A DNA stretch of 64,000 nt. Source: Amaranthus tricolor (Eukaryota; Streptophyta; Magnoliopsida; Caryophyllales; Amaranthaceae). Positions 35,801 to 47,991 of the stretch are shown one piece after another. The notes beneath the pieces were generated by a model, which saw nothing but the letters and a program-made list of their open reading frames with translations, had not been told where the DNA came from and made no database searches. The stretch is taken from contig NC_080059.1 in assembly GCF_026212465.1 (NCBI RefSeq), forward strand, positions 10,591,311 through 10,655,310. Reading direction: 5' to 3'. The position numbers and the translations under genes are program-made. Within the stretch, counting starts at the first letter, position 1. Every line of letters begins with the position of its first letter.

Positions 35801-38800
35801 CAAGCTCAGACATTATCTGCCATGTTTAATACGTACTTTCGAATTTTGAAGCACACTGTACAGCTAGATAGGTGAGGTTTTTCTTCTGCATCCTTAACTT
35901 CCCAAAAAAAAGGTCCATGCTTGTGAGAAAAGTAATATGCTAGGTTTGTCATATCTGCATGCAAATACAGATAGATATTAGATAGTTTTTTTTATGTTTT
36001 GGCTACCCCCTAATAAAAAAGCTTCTTATTTGCAACCAAACTTCCAGTGCTTTTTTTTCTTAAAAAAAAAATTCCTTGTACTATGTGCGATTAAATGGAA
36101 GTCATTCAAAAGTTAATGAGATGGTATGCTTTAGAGGATAGGGTAAATATTTTATTCCCTTTGTCTTAATAATTTTTACAACTCAATTATCTAGGGCAAC
36201 ATTTAGGTGGATCATATGATATGGTAGGTCTTCTGTTATAATGGAAAGATGATTGCAATAAAGCCGAATGTTGAACGATTGGAATGGGTTGATAGTGAAA
36301 ATAAAAGTACAAGAAAGTAGTGTCATGGACTGATAAGGGGAGTAAAATTATTTTGGGGCTTCTGGAGCTAATGTGTGTGTGATAGACTGAGGAGCAGAGA
36401 GGAAGGTCCTGACCATACCAATTTCAGGGATATACCCTTAACCAAGTGTTTATCTTACAATCTTATCCCTATTGTGTACTGACCTCTTTGTTCCCCTTGT
36501 TATGTAAGACTATTTTCAGAAGACCTTAGTAGGTTCAGCACTAGGTCGATCCCGTTCTTTCCTTGTCCTGTGGAGTAGACTAAAATGATACTAGTTGGCA
36601 GAGGTGGAATTGGGATTTTGTTTTATTTTGAAAATAGTTGCTCATCTTTCTATTGCAAAAAGACGATCGCTTAGTCTAAGTTTATGATTGACAACTGATT
36701 TCTGTTGGGTTGAAAGGCTTTCAAAGAAGGAAGTTATTTCTAAATTTATGAATTATTTAATTAGCTACTATTTTTAGTTACAGAGCTATTTTAAAATTAT
36801 TATTCATATTTATGAAATTACTTTGTAGCTGCAATTGATAAAGAAAAAGAAACTGAGGAAATTGGTAATGGAAGAATAAAATATAAATCGATGATTCGAG
36901 AAGAATTTTCCATTTTGTAGCATTTGGAAGTCTACCGAGAGGGAGATAAAACTAATTTTTTAATACCATATCTGTGTGGATGGAGACTTCAGAAACAAGG
37001 ATGCCAGATCGTTAAGTAATCTAAATTTTATTATAACTTGAAAGTGGATCGCAATCGTATTAGTAAATGTTTAAATCAATTGCTTGAGCTAGTGTATTAT
37101 AATCTTTTGCAACTATATGATATATGATAATATGGCCTATGTTTTCCGTCAGGTCCCAGGTCAATGCTTCTTCAACAGGTGTTTCGCTTCCACTACTAAG
37201 CTCATGCTTGAAGGGAGTGGGGTTGTTTGCGCACTTCATTGACTTAGATTTTATGTCTGATCTAATGAAGCATCTCAAGATTCTTGCTTCTGGCAAAAGT
37301 ATTGGAAATTCTGAAAATCTTCTGACAGTCTCTGAACGGATAGAATGTTGCATTGTGGCCTTCAAAGTGATGAGGAAGAATCTAGATGCCTTGAATGTGG
37401 ACTTACAGGATTTTTTCATCCAACTCTATAATTTAATTCTTGAGTATAGACCAGGAAGGTTAGTACTTTACATGCTAGTGCACTAAACTCTTAGGATTTG
37501 TTGTCTCAATTTTATTTTATCTATGGAGGCAATGGGAGAATCTGTGTTGTTTATATTAGTTTATTTTGTGTACCTTCCATTAGATTCAGCTGATTTTTGT
37601 GCAGTATGCATGTTTAATGGAGTCTAAGAGATTTATTATGGAGTACAACAAGTTTAAACTCTGGTCTGGATGAAATGAAGTGATTTGGTGTTATTTGTTT
37701 TTGCTATTAATGTCTTATGGTTCTCTTGGAAAATTTGATTTTGTAAGTGTAATATGGGTACACGCATTTTATCTCTAGGTGCAAGTTTCTATGAATCCTT
37801 TGGTATAGCTTCTCTCCTTTGTGATATATTGATTTCCAGATATTCTCCAAAAGACCTCTTGTGCAAGTTATAAGGCACCAATTTCTACTGTTATACTTCA
37901 TATCCAAATTGTTCTGGTGTAAATAGTAATTAGTTAGTAGTCTGCTGTAATGTTCTACTGTATCTTTTAGCGTCTGTCTAGCTTCATGGAATCAAAAGAT
38001 ATGTACCTTAAAGATAGGGTGCATTAAAAGACAAATCATATGATTGATTATATTATAGGTTCAAATAAAACCACACTTACAGTTACATTTTAAAAACTGT
38101 TTGTCTTTGACCATCTGTCTGCCTTTTACAAATTGAGCAATAAGTTTGGACCCCCTCATCGTCTGAACTCTATGCTACCAAATGTTGCCACTTGTTAAAA
38201 AGGTGGATGTTCGTGTTCAAAATAAGTAGTAATTCCTCAGCCTACCAGCCTTTGTCGTGCCACTTTGCTGGTCTACCAGCCACTAGACAGTAAATGGAAC
38301 TTTGATTGAATTTTATAAGTGTTGGTGTCTTATGGACAGATTTTTGTTTCTTTTGCGCCAAAAGGATTGTGATACTTTGAATTTCAGAGCATGTTGGTGA
38401 CAATTACTAGGAACATGCTATTGTGAACAAGCTATGGCAGTAATTGATGTTTAAAAATTTCACTCAAGTGAGATACACCTCAGTGGGATCTGAATAACGA
38501 GGATTTAATCTGAATATTGGTTATGTATACCCGGAACATGCTTATGAGAGTGTTGATAACTTGATATAGAGTAACAATGAATTTTTCTATTGAATACCTT
38601 TCAGGGATGAAGGTGAAATTTTTGCAGAGGCTTTGAAGATAATGTTGTGTGATGATAGGCAGCATGATATGCAAAGAGCTGCTGCTTTCATTAAACGATT
38701 GGCGTCTTCTTCCCTCTGTTTTGGATCTGCAGAATCCATGGCAGGTTTGTTACCCCTTCAACTATTTTGTTACTGCAAGTCAATGATTTGTCGGTAAAAA

Positions 38801-39906
38801 TTTGACTTTCATGTCTTCCAGCACTTGTCACTGTCAAAAATCTCCTGCAAAAGAATATGAAGTGCCGATACATGTTAGAAAATGATGTGGGTGGTGGCTC
38901 TGTATCAGGATCAGTTGCGGTATGTGTATTCTAACCTTTCTCCAATAGCTATTTTTCTGGCGAAATGTATACACTTTCAAGTAAAGGTTATTCAAGCACC
39001 AATTTTCAATTGAATACAAACTTCCAATGTTACCGATTTCTCCCGTTTCTCAATGAGGGTGGAATGGTTTTCTTAGCTGATGCACCTCTTATGTGTGCGC
39101 ATTTGTGCTCATTTTACAAGTATATTTTAACTTTATTAACCAAAAAGATAGTATGATGCATGACTTAAATGATTTTTTTCTAGCATATTTGTAAAAAGTA
39201 ACTAATTTTTTTAAGAAATTAACTGCAATTCTATGAGCGATATGTACTTGGTATTAGAGGTATTCAAAACAGTCCCGACGACGCGACTTTTACTTGACCT
39301 TGTTACCGAACCCGACATCAAAATGAATTTACAATTATGTAAGAACTATTGTGCACACAAGACCTGGTTTTGAACTAATAAAAGCTGCATTTGTTTGTGG
39401 TTGTTTGTGGATATGTGAATATGTTATACGCCTGTTTTATTAACATTGACGTTGATACTTTCTTTCAGAAATATCAGCCATATTCTAGCGATCCTCACTT
39501 GAGTGGTGCGCTTGCTTCCGTTCTCTGGGAACTTAATCTGTTGTCGAAGCATTATCATCCCGCCATTCAAACTATGGCTTCAAATATTTCTAAGATCAAC
39601 ACTGCTTCTAACCAAGTTTATATGCCTACCGTTTCTCCTCAGCAAGCTTATAGCGAACTGCTCTTGGAAAGAGAACAGTTTAACCTGAGTTGTAACACAA
39701 AGAAGTTGAGTCACAAGCGAAAAAGAGAACCTACATTGTCAGGAGACGACAAACCTTCATCAAATGTAGATGAAGATGGATTGAGGAAAAAATTTGCTGA
39801 TCATTTCACTGTCGTACACGATATTGTCGAGAATGAGAAACTAAGAAAAGAGCTAAGCCTTACGACAGCTTCTCTTCAGCTGTATCAAGTGTATAAAAAG
39901 CGTTGA
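26884..39906 (+). CDS. NOC3: Nucleolar complex protein 3 (NOC3) homolog
   Basis: Thirteen exons: 26884-27050, 27304-27470, 27552-27742, 28355-28563, 28650-28752, 32544-32707, 35198-35336, 35487-35660, 35741-35871, 37153-37458, 38605-38744, 38822-38919 and 39469-39906. All junctions keep frame and give 808 aa. The lysine-rich N-terminus (MGKKQKQNQK) is followed by an acidic stretch (EDIEISDEDVKF) and a basic coiled-coil-like tract (KLTKAERRAKLKKKKKEEKK). Then comes the NOC3 N-terminal domain (KELLSFCKDADKDIAKMGLK, DIIPGYRIRLPTEKE). The CBF/Mak21-type C-terminal domain ends in SSDPHLSGALASVLWELNLL and YHPAIQTMASNI. In yeast Noc3 works with Noc2 in pre-60S transport and also in replication initiation. 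A nucleolar role in large-subunit assembly is inferred here. Intron 5 holds a LINE fragment and a MITE. Confidence 0.95.
30062..30305. mobile_element. Tourist-like (PIF/Harbinger) MITE in NOC3 intron 5
   Basis: The left end TGTTGTGTTTGGGAAC and the right end GTTTCCAAACATGACA are inverses. Both are flanked by TAA (30059-30061 and 30306-30308). The 244-bp interior is self-complementary, with AAATTTGAGAATGA-like and TCTCAAATTCTC segments. Confidence 0.75.
30535..32280 (-). pseudogene. LINE (L1-type) fragment: ORF1 and start of endonuclease
   Basis: On the minus strand, 32268-32011 encodes a DUF4283-like segment (MFNSRPLIVKTCTPGFNFNE, GVKLPNLPLNCWTADSLSRI, FADEATMKQKKIPYARLSVE). This is the domain found in ORF1 of plant L1 elements. 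Further down, 31374-31045 reads GRIWLEWNVNICTVDVFNKN and HLFNNAIFLSVIYGLHNVED, like the N-terminal part of the plant LINE endonuclease. Many stops and frameshifts separate them. No reverse transcriptase is present. A segment around 31180-31340 encoding HHKGRIWLE and its relative FIIRAGFGLNGI appears twice, an internal duplication. It lies antisense in NOC3 intron 5. Confidence 0.75.
32920..33190. repeat. Dispersed repeat R2, copy 1, in NOC3 intron 6
   Basis: ATTAGGCTTAATGCC, GTTGAGGTACCCCATTGTGC, ATAGCGGCTTAGGCAATGAT and GCGCTTTCGCCTATGTCTTA recur in changed form at 34400-34680. It is GC-richer than the flanking intron. The family is not identified. It could be SINE-like. Confidence 0.6.
34400..34680. 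repeat. Dispersed repeat R2, copy 2, in NOC3 intron 6
   Basis: It is similar to 32920-33190: ATTAGACATAATG, GTAGCTTAGCACAATCATAA, TTGCGCCTAGGCTATTGAAT and GCGCGCCTTTATAAACTAA. Both copies share the order and orientation of these segments. A shorter relative (TTGCCTCAACTGCACCCAGG) occurs near 34068. Confidence 0.6.
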
Positions 39907-40520
39907 AGCTTGAACTAAGGATCAGAGAAATTGAAGAAAAAAAATTATTTTCTTGTTACATTTTCTTAAAAAGTAGATTATTGGTGTGGTTGGAAAGTAA
40001 AAATTGAAAATTGTGACTCAGAAATAGAAATTTTGAGAGGCAGGAAATAGTAATTTGGTTGAGTAAAAATACAAGTGCTAGTATATAATGCTCTTTCGTT
40101 ATCTTTTTAAGTTAATGTTTGTGGAGACTCTGGAGAGTTCATACAATTTCTTGGTTACCACTTCAAAGACGCAATACTTTCTTCACATCTTCATGCTATA
40201 CAAATCCAATGAAATTCAATTACTTTTTACGTTCCATTTAGTTGGTATTAAACGAAAGGAATGATAATCAAAACGTAGTGTATTTTTGGTATGAAAATCT
40301 CTTGATAAAATAGTCATGTTTATTGCACTTTAATTTTTTAATTTTCTTCAGTATTCATTCTAATCTATTACTATTTGAAAATGTATTGGAAAGTAATGAA
40401 ATATTATAGAAGAAAAAACTTTTATGTGATTAGAGGAACTTTACAATTTGAGTACAACGATACATTTTATAAAAAATTACGCTATAAATTGTCAGGTGAG
40501 GATCGAACTTAAGACCATAC

Positions 40521-41487
40521 TTAGAGGTGTTCATTCGGGTGATCAGGTCGGTTTCAGATGGGTGTCATTCGATTCAGTTGTATTTTGGATCGATTATTTT
40601 TCGAATGCGTGTTACGGCGGGTAACACTCGGGTCAGGTCGGTTAGTCACGGTTTGGTTGAAGATTAGTTATTTGAGCTATCGGGTTAGCATTGGTTCGAT
40701 GTCGGTTGAAGTTCGTGTCGAGTAGTCATTTGTTCTTGGACTGTCACCGGTTAATAATTGGTTCGGTTTTACCGGGTACAGATCGGGTTCGAGTATTATT
40801 TTCCAGTAGAATTCGGCTACTAATTACTATAGATCGAGTCAATATCAGATTAAGTTAGACATTTTTTAATTGATGATAAGATTCCCCTTAGTTAAAGCAA
40901 AATAGTTAAAATGCAAATCAGTTAGTGATACTTTGTTATTTTTACTTGTTTGACTGTAAATTAAAATTAAAGTTTTATCATTTTTCATCTAAATTGATTA
41001 AAAATAATTAAATAAACATTGACCAATCATTATTAACTCTAAATATATTAAACCATGTATGTATAAAATTTAATTTATTAAAATTTCTATTACTTTATTA
41101 GATTAACTAATAAGATGATCGAATATGAGTCGATTATAACTCTATGTTAAAAATTGGTTCAGGTTTACAACATTTCGATTAAAAATTCGTTCGGGTTAAG
41201 TCGATTTAGCCGGATCAAGTTCGGGTTTGAGCATGATTTGGGTCGGGTACGACTCAGGTCGATCACTATTAGGTTCGGGTAATCTTGGTTAACGGTTATA
41301 TGTCGGTTTTAAAAATCGGTCGCAGTTCGGGTTCGATTTTATGATTTTCGGTTGTAAATCGATTCGGGCGCAACTTCTGTTCGGATAATGTCGGTTCGAT
41401 CAACCTAAAAAAGAAACATGTTTTCGTGTCGGTTAACTTTCGATATCGGTTCGGATTTTCGGGTTGGGTGACATTTGAACAGCTCTA
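40521..41487. mobile_element. Non-autonomous element with TAGAGGTGTTC ends (MULE-type candidate)
   Basis: It begins TTAGAGGTGTTCATTCGGGT and ends GGTGACATTTGAACAGCTCTA, which are imperfect inverses. ACCATAC flanks both sides (40514-40520 and 41488-41494), extending to 8-9 bp with mismatch. The interior is packed with TCGGTTCGGGTT-like words in both orientations. No coding region was found. Relatives or fragments are at about 12125-12320, 25780-26070, 39257-39370 and 45408-45596. Confidence 0.65.
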
Positions 41488-42412
41488 ACCATACCCGAAG
41501 AGAACTGATACTTATAGCAACTGAAACAAAACCTAATTCTCAGTTGTCATGTGCTCTGTTGCTTAATACTTCTATTGATTAAACTATAATGTGCAGTATG
41601 GTGCACAGTGGTAGATGATCTAATTTATGATTAAACTGATCTGAAGTCAAACAGAAGCGTGTAAATTTGTTTATGTTTTTCAAATATCAAAGTATGTGCA
41701 TCAGTGCATGTGCATTAATAAAGAGAACATGGTTATGGTTTATAATATGTATACTTAGTTTGATGCATTATGTTTTATGTTTATTATATTAATCCTGTTG
41801 ACATCATTTTACTCTGATATCTCATGTTATACTCCCATTGTACGGTACACTTTCTAATTAAATGCAGCATTTTTTTTACTACTTTTAGATTGGCCAACTG
41901 CAACAACATAACCCTCATTTTTTTGTTTTTGTTTGTTTTTAACGAAATATATGGAAAGTTATTATTTTTGTTTGTTTTTAAGCGTAATAAATTAGGTATA
42001 AAATGATTAGTGATTTGGAACGTGTGCAAAAAGAAAATAATAAAAATTATTTTCAAATAAAGAAATGTGGTAAATAAGTGTAACTGTTCTAAATAAAAAA
42101 AATGAGGCGAATTGAAAGGTAAAAAAGTATATTGCTCTTGACACCTATGTAAACCATGCTGTGCAGGAAGTTGTACACAAATGGAAGGATTTCAAGTTAG
42201 TTTGGCTCTAAATTTGACTTGTAGAAGTTCATTCAGTTTGATGGTTTCCATTTGTAATATCAACTTTATAATCATAACAGCTTAAAAATTTTGAATTAAC
42301 TAATAACTAGGCGTATTAAGTACAAGTAAATTGTGACAATATATATATGTTAGAGTATATAACATATTTAGGGTCTCAACCACCAACTTAAGTTTTTGGT
42401 TGAGTTGGATCC

Positions 42413-43019
<607 letters not shown>

Positions 43020-43628
43020 TTGGATCCTTAACATGGTATCAAAAGCCAACGTGATAGAAGAGTCACGAATTTGAATCTCAACTACCCCTCAAATTCAATT
43101 GGGAAATTTCGACATGTATTAGGATTACTTGTGCTACATCCACATTTCTAGCCCAATGGCTATTGAGTGAGGGGCGTGTTAGAGTATATAATATATTTTG
43201 AGGCTTCAATAGCTTAAACTTTTGATTGAGTTGGTTTCTTGACAATACGTAGAGCCTATTGCAAACTACAGACACAACTGATGTATTGAGCTAGTGACAA
43301 TACATGTGTAGCGTATTGCCAAGAAACCAATCACATTCATTGATTCAATCTATTTCGTCGACATCGAAACTTGTATGCACCCTACAATAATAAACATTTC
43401 AAAGATTTTCGTATTAGATCGCATTGTAGGAGCAGAACAAAAATTCTCGAGAAGTTCACAAGATCGATCTAGTGACTTCGGTTATGGTAACTCATAAGTC
43501 ATAACTATACCTATTAAGCTATTACAATGATGTCTTAAACTTGTCAAATTACATGATTCTTTACTTTATAGATGTTATTATTAGTCATACTTTAGGTAAA
43601 TCTAGAGTAAGATAGAATTACACCAAAT

Positions 43629-44204
43629 TTATCTGCACATTGGCCTAGGGGGATGGTTAGATTGAGTGATACATTGTGTTTCTGATGAACCACAAACACT
43701 ACCATCATTTACACTAAACTTAACCTCGGGTTTAGCATGTGGATTACTCTTTCCCTCGACCATCTTCATGATGTGTTCGAACACATCCACCTCGCAAGGA
43801 ATCCTTAGAACGCCTTCCTGCTGAAAACCGAACTCTTCCTCTGCTTCTTTTAGTAGCACACTGAATGCTTGGTGACTCAAGTAATTTGTCGGGATCACAA
43901 ATCGCTTCCTCGTCTCACCAACATCGACTGCTAGGAAGCCTTTTGGGACAGCCCCATTGCTCGAAACTGTAGGGCCCGCTGAAAGATCAGTAAAGGATAG
44001 TGTCCTTTTCAAAAAGGTTATGCCTTTGATGCTATTGCTCCTGCTTAACGAACCCTTTTTCGTGTTGTTGCTGCTCGTGTTGCTGCTGCTCGAGTTGGTG
44101 TTATTCGCAGTTTTAGCATCGTGTGCTTGTTTCCTCCATTTTTTGAGCATTTGTTTGAGTCTCACAATGTCACTGATTTTGTTGGACTGTTTGGATGAGT
44201 CCAT
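43629..44204 (-). CDS. SAUR-family auxin-responsive protein
   Basis: Intronless, 191 aa, as usual for SAURs. The N-terminal basic helix reads ISDIVRLKQMLKKWRKQA (residues 10-27). It is followed by a low-complexity Ser/Asn stretch and a Ser-rich basic region. The SAUR domain (about residues 85-150) has VPKGFLAVDVG, RKRFVIPTNYLSHQAFSVLL, EAEEEFGFQQEGVLRIPCEV and FEHIMKMV, all family landmarks. The C-terminal tail of about 40 aa has no recognised motif. The length puts it with the longer SAURs that carry N- and C-terminal extensions. SAURs act in auxin-linked growth, often by inhibiting PP2C.D phosphatases, but this is family knowledge and is not shown here. An AATAAATAGG TATA-like box lies on the minus strand at about 44310-44320. 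Confidence 0.93.
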   Translation of the reverse strand: MDSSKQSNKISDIVRLKQMLKKWRKQAHDAKTANNTNSSSSNTSSNNTKKGSLSRSNSIKGITFLKRTLSFTDLSAGPTVSSNGAVPKGFLAVDVGETRKRFVIPTNYLSHQAFSVLLKEAEEEFGFQQEGVLRIPCEVDVFEHIMKMVEGKSNPHAKPEVKFSVNDGSVCGSSETQCITQSNHPPRPMCR

Positions 44205-45407
44205 TGTGGTTTGGTTTCCAAAAGTAGAAAACTGACTGATCTCTTAACAGAAGTGGTTACTATTTTGGTATGTTACAAGCTAAGGTTGACATTTGGTTTG
44301 CTAATAATGCCTATTTATTGAGGGTACTTAGCTAGATAATTAGTACTTTTAACAATTGTTTAATATAATAATTATTCTTAGTTAGTTATTTATTCTCTTT
44401 GTTTTTGATTTGAGAAGCTGGCCTTTTCTTGGTTTTAGTAATAATTCATGTACTTAATCACAACTCTGATTTCAGTCTGATATTCACATTTCTTTCTAGT
44501 CATATCCTCCACATTGTCCTCCTAATTTCAAGCTTACAACTCACATGGATGGATTGATTGAAATGAGTAATTCTAGGACTTCAATAAAGTCCCCAAAAAT
44601 GGGCAAATGCAAGTATGTAGTTCCCGGGGCCTTAAATATTAAATGATGCTTTTCAAGTCCAGTTTCGAGCAACATTTTTTAGGTGTTTTGTTTGTAAACT
44701 TTTTTTATATTTGAAGTAATATAATGTTAATACACTTTGTCTTGAATTATATTTTCTTGAAGTGGAATATTTTTTATCTTTTAATAGAAGGGCCCAATTT
44801 AAAAAAAAAATCGCAAAAAGAATTAGGGCCTCTAAAATCTTTGCTCCGCCCCCAATCTCCACATTGGTTGTGTATGCAACTGGTATGGGGTTTACAGGGA
44901 AATAAGCCGTCTTACCCATCAAGTTAATCTTTTGAGTGACCTCTCCTTTTTGTCTAACAAAGTATTTGTATGTGAGGAAAACAAATAGAAATTTAACCTT
45001 ACGGTTTCGATTGTTATTCATTTTAGATATGCCCCTTGAGATACCAATAAATGATCATGCTACATGAAACATAAGTTTTGAATCGTATTAAAAGGTCCAT
45101 AGAAGCATCAACAAGATGTGGGTTGCCATGGGAAACTTGTGATTGATAAATTTGTTATTAGGCTGCATAAAAAGAGAGTTGATTGCGCACATGTCCTATT
45201 AGATTTCATTCGAAAATCAATTGGTAACAGGAGGAATAGTTTATCAAACTTATATATTAGTCAAAGTCTCTTTTATTCTTCGATATTAGGGCATATGTGA
45301 TTTATTTTTCCAACATAGAAGTCGGAGGAACCAATGACTCGACTTGTGATAAGACTTCAAAACAACAAGCGCAATGATTGTGCAACAACTTGTTGTACAT
45401 TGGTTGG

Positions 45408-45596
45408 TGGTAGAGATGTTCAAAGCAGATCTGATGACTTGAAATTTGCCCCACCTCGTAACCTAATCTGATTTGACCCGACTTCAAAAATGATTTACAA
45501 TTATGTAAAAAACAATATGGACATAAAACCCGATTTCAAACCGACTCGAAACTCTTAAACTAAAATCAACCCGATGATCCGAATGAACACCTCCGG
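45408..45596. mobile_element. Short relative of the 40521-41487 element
   Basis: It starts GTAGAGATGTTCAAAGCAG and ends GATCCGAATGAACACCTCC, an imperfect inverse. The interior has ACCCGACTTCAAAAATG and ACAATATGGACATAAAACCC. At about 190 bp it looks like an internally deleted member of the family. Confidence 0.5.
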
Positions 45597-46249
45597 TAAG
45601 ATAACACTCCTCTTGCAACCACGATTAATTAGCTTAATCATGAAATATACTTCCTCCGTTCCATTGAATGAAGCATTTTTCATTTTGATTTGTCCTACTT
45701 AATTTGCACTATTTCTATTTTTGGACAATGGCCCACTATTTTCTTTTAATCTCATCTATACACGTTTAACTCTCTTTTAATTTCATTCATACAATTTATT
45801 TTTTCTGTTCATTTGTTGCCACTTTCTTAAAAATCCTCATCTTTCTCTTTAATTCAATCCTATTAGAACAGATGAGTAGACTAAACTGTCAAGATCCATG
45901 TGGGATGTGGCCTGTCGTCTGTCGTACTTTACTATCCCAATTCTACGTTCTTATTGGATCTCAAAATTTTATTGCCAATTGGGTTTTAATCACTTAAGTT
46001 GCGCAAGTTTCAAAGAGAGTGTACGGACAGGGCAAGATTAGTATAGAACGTGGTTTTCAATGCAATCAGCTGCTATTTTAAAAACTTTTAATCAACCAAG
46101 TCGAGCAGCAGCATAATAATTCATAATTGTGGCAGGGTTTTCTTTGACTAGTCAAGACAACATAACTTTTATTAGTATTTGATTTTGAGTTATAATGACT
46201 TATAGTAAAATGATCCATTAAATCATGCGCATTTATGTGAATTTATATA

Positions 46250-46917
46250 GGAAAAATTATCGTGAATAATATAATTTTTTGTTAATTTTCCTACAATATA
46301 CTCCCTCTGTTCTTTTTTGATCTTCCACTTTGGATTTTTCACACATATTAAGGAAGATAGAATCTTTGGGTTGTAGTAGATATTATTTTAATTAAATAGT
46401 AGTGTGAAATAATGATTATATTGGAAGTATGAGGTTGTAGTGGATATTATTTTAATTAAATAGTAGTGTGAAATAATGATTGTATTGAAAGTATGAGAGA
46501 GAAAATAATTATAAATAAAGGAAAATGGGTACATTAAATGAAAAGAAAGGGGGGTTTAAGAGGTAAAAGTGGGATAAAAACTTTCTAAAAATAGAAAGTA
46601 TTCTAAAGTGGAAGAACTTTTGAAACTACCCGTTATAGTAATGTGTAAGATCAAAAAAGAACGGAGGGAGTACCAACTATTAATTAACTATGAATAATAC
46701 CAACTTAGATGGTATTTTCCTAGAATAATATCAATTTTAGTTTATTAACTAATTTTACCAACTTTTTTGTCTTATAATCACCTATAGTTTGATTTTTAAC
46801 ATGTTATGGATTTCTAGGAAAACACTCCTTTAAGTTGGTAATATTCATAGTTAATCAATAGTTGGTATTATTGTAGGAAAATTAACAAAATAATGCATTA
46901 TTCACGGTAATTTTTCC
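46250..46917. mobile_element. MULE-type MITE carrying a nested Stowaway
   Basis: The left end GGAAAAATTATCGTGAATAA and the reverse complement of the right end (GGAAAAATTACCGTGAATAA) match for at least 50 bp. The match continues through TTTTGTTAATTTTCCTACAA and, beyond the nested element, ACCAACTATT. Flanks ATTTATATA and ATTTACATA form a 9-bp target duplication with one mismatch. There is no coding sequence. Confidence 0.8.
46301..46670. mobile_element. Stowaway-type MITE, copy 3, nested in another MITE
   Basis: It runs from CTCCCTCTGTTCTTTTTTGA to AAAAAAGAACGGAGGGAG with TA on both sides, inserted into the left terminal repeat of 46250-46917. Its orientation is opposite to copies 1 and 2. 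Like copy 2 it has a tandem duplication of the segment containing TTAATTAAATAGTAGTGTG. Confidence 0.85.
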
Positions 46918-47445
46918 ATTTACATATGATGTTTGCTACTAAAGATCAGTTAGAAATGACCTCTTTATTAGTGTTATTACTAACAAGGATAAGATTTCAT
47001 ATGACATTGAGATAATGTAATATTGTTGTTGGATGTAAATTTTAAAAGGGTGATATTTGGACAGAAGGGAACTAAAATCTCTTTTACGTGGGAGTTACTT
47101 AATGACATTTGAGGTAATATAATGTTGTTGTTGGATATAAATTTTAAAAGAGTGATGTTTGGACGGAAGGGACTTAAATGCCCTATTATGTAACACATTA
47201 TAAATTTTAGAAGGGTGAGATTAAGCCCATTCATTTTGTTGATCAGGATATTTCTCCAAATTAAAAGTTAAAATATTTAAAAGGAAATGAAAAATATCAT
47301 TTCTCTTTTTTACCCTTACTTTCTCTCCTAAACAAACAAAGATGACTATCCTTACTATTCTCTCTCCTTTTCCTTTTCCTCCATTTCCTGTTCCTTCCCT
47401 AAACAAAATGTTATATTAATTAAATCAACACAAATTCTCTAATGA

Positions 47446-47521
47446 GAAGGTCTCATGGTATGTAAGACTATTTTAAATGGGGTAACCAAATGTACATTTA
47501 TTGTCTTAAACTAATCACTTA
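47446..47521 (+). repeat. Left part of an AGAC-ended tandem-core element split by Copia
   Basis: GAAGGTCTCATGGTATGTAA at about 47446 and TTGTCTTAAACTAATCACTTA run up to the Copia insertion. The array resumes at 52341 with ACTTATAACCTTAAAGTAAT. The two halves join naturally at the Copia target duplication. Confidence 0.6.
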
Positions 47522-47903
47522 TGTTGGATAAAATTCACATTACAAATTTAATTATTGGTGAAAAACAAATTATGCATTACTATTGAAATTTAATGGTGAA
47601 ACTAAATTTATACTTTGCTATTAAAAGGTTGTGGTAAGTTTTTATAGGCTAAACTTAGGTGGTAAACATTCCTATAAATTGAGTTTTAGTTTTCATTTCC
47701 AATGTATCCCAGAGTAAGAATCTTTAGAAAGAAAAAAGAGTTCTTCGAGAGAATTATTATTTAGAGAGAAAAATTCTTAGGTGAAATTGGGATGTGTGGG
47801 TTGTGATTTATTATTGCAGTTTGGTATAAATAGTCATTTTGTTTATATTATTATTTCTCCCTCAAAGTTGATTCAATAGAAAATTTGCATTATTTTCTTA
47901 ACA
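47522..47903 (+). repeat. 5' LTR of Copia element
   Basis: 382 bp, TGTTGGATAAAATTCACATT to TTTTCTTAACA. It contains TATAAATAGTC (TATA box) near 47826. It is followed after 2 bp by TGGTATTAGAGC (47906-47917), a primer site matching initiator tRNA-Met in the usual plant Copia manner. Confidence 0.9.
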
Positions 47904-47991
47904 ATTGGTATTAGAGCTTGGTTGACAATTAGTTCACATTATGATTGAAAAAAACGATCCTAAAAGAAAAGGTCAAATTTGAGTGGGAGAA

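Larger units (their letters stand above)
44205..47445. other. Intergenic region, SAUR gene to Copia element
   Basis: It holds the SAUR promoter and AT-rich DNA with a repeat containing AGAAGGGCCCAATTT and GCTCCGCCCC (44760-44860). A GTTCA-type MITE relative is at 45408-45596, a single-ended CTTCCTCCGTTCC Stowaway remnant at about 45650-45870, and the nested MITE pair at 46250-46917. At 46980-47220 are two similar segments, both with ATATTGTTGTTGGATGTAAA-like sequence about 85 bp apart. No further gene is seen. Confidence 0.55.

Noticed and set aside
43957..44235. Plus-strand open frame opposite the SAUR gene
   Set aside because: It is an antisense shadow of the Ser/Asn-rich region of the SAUR protein, a leucine-rich artefact.
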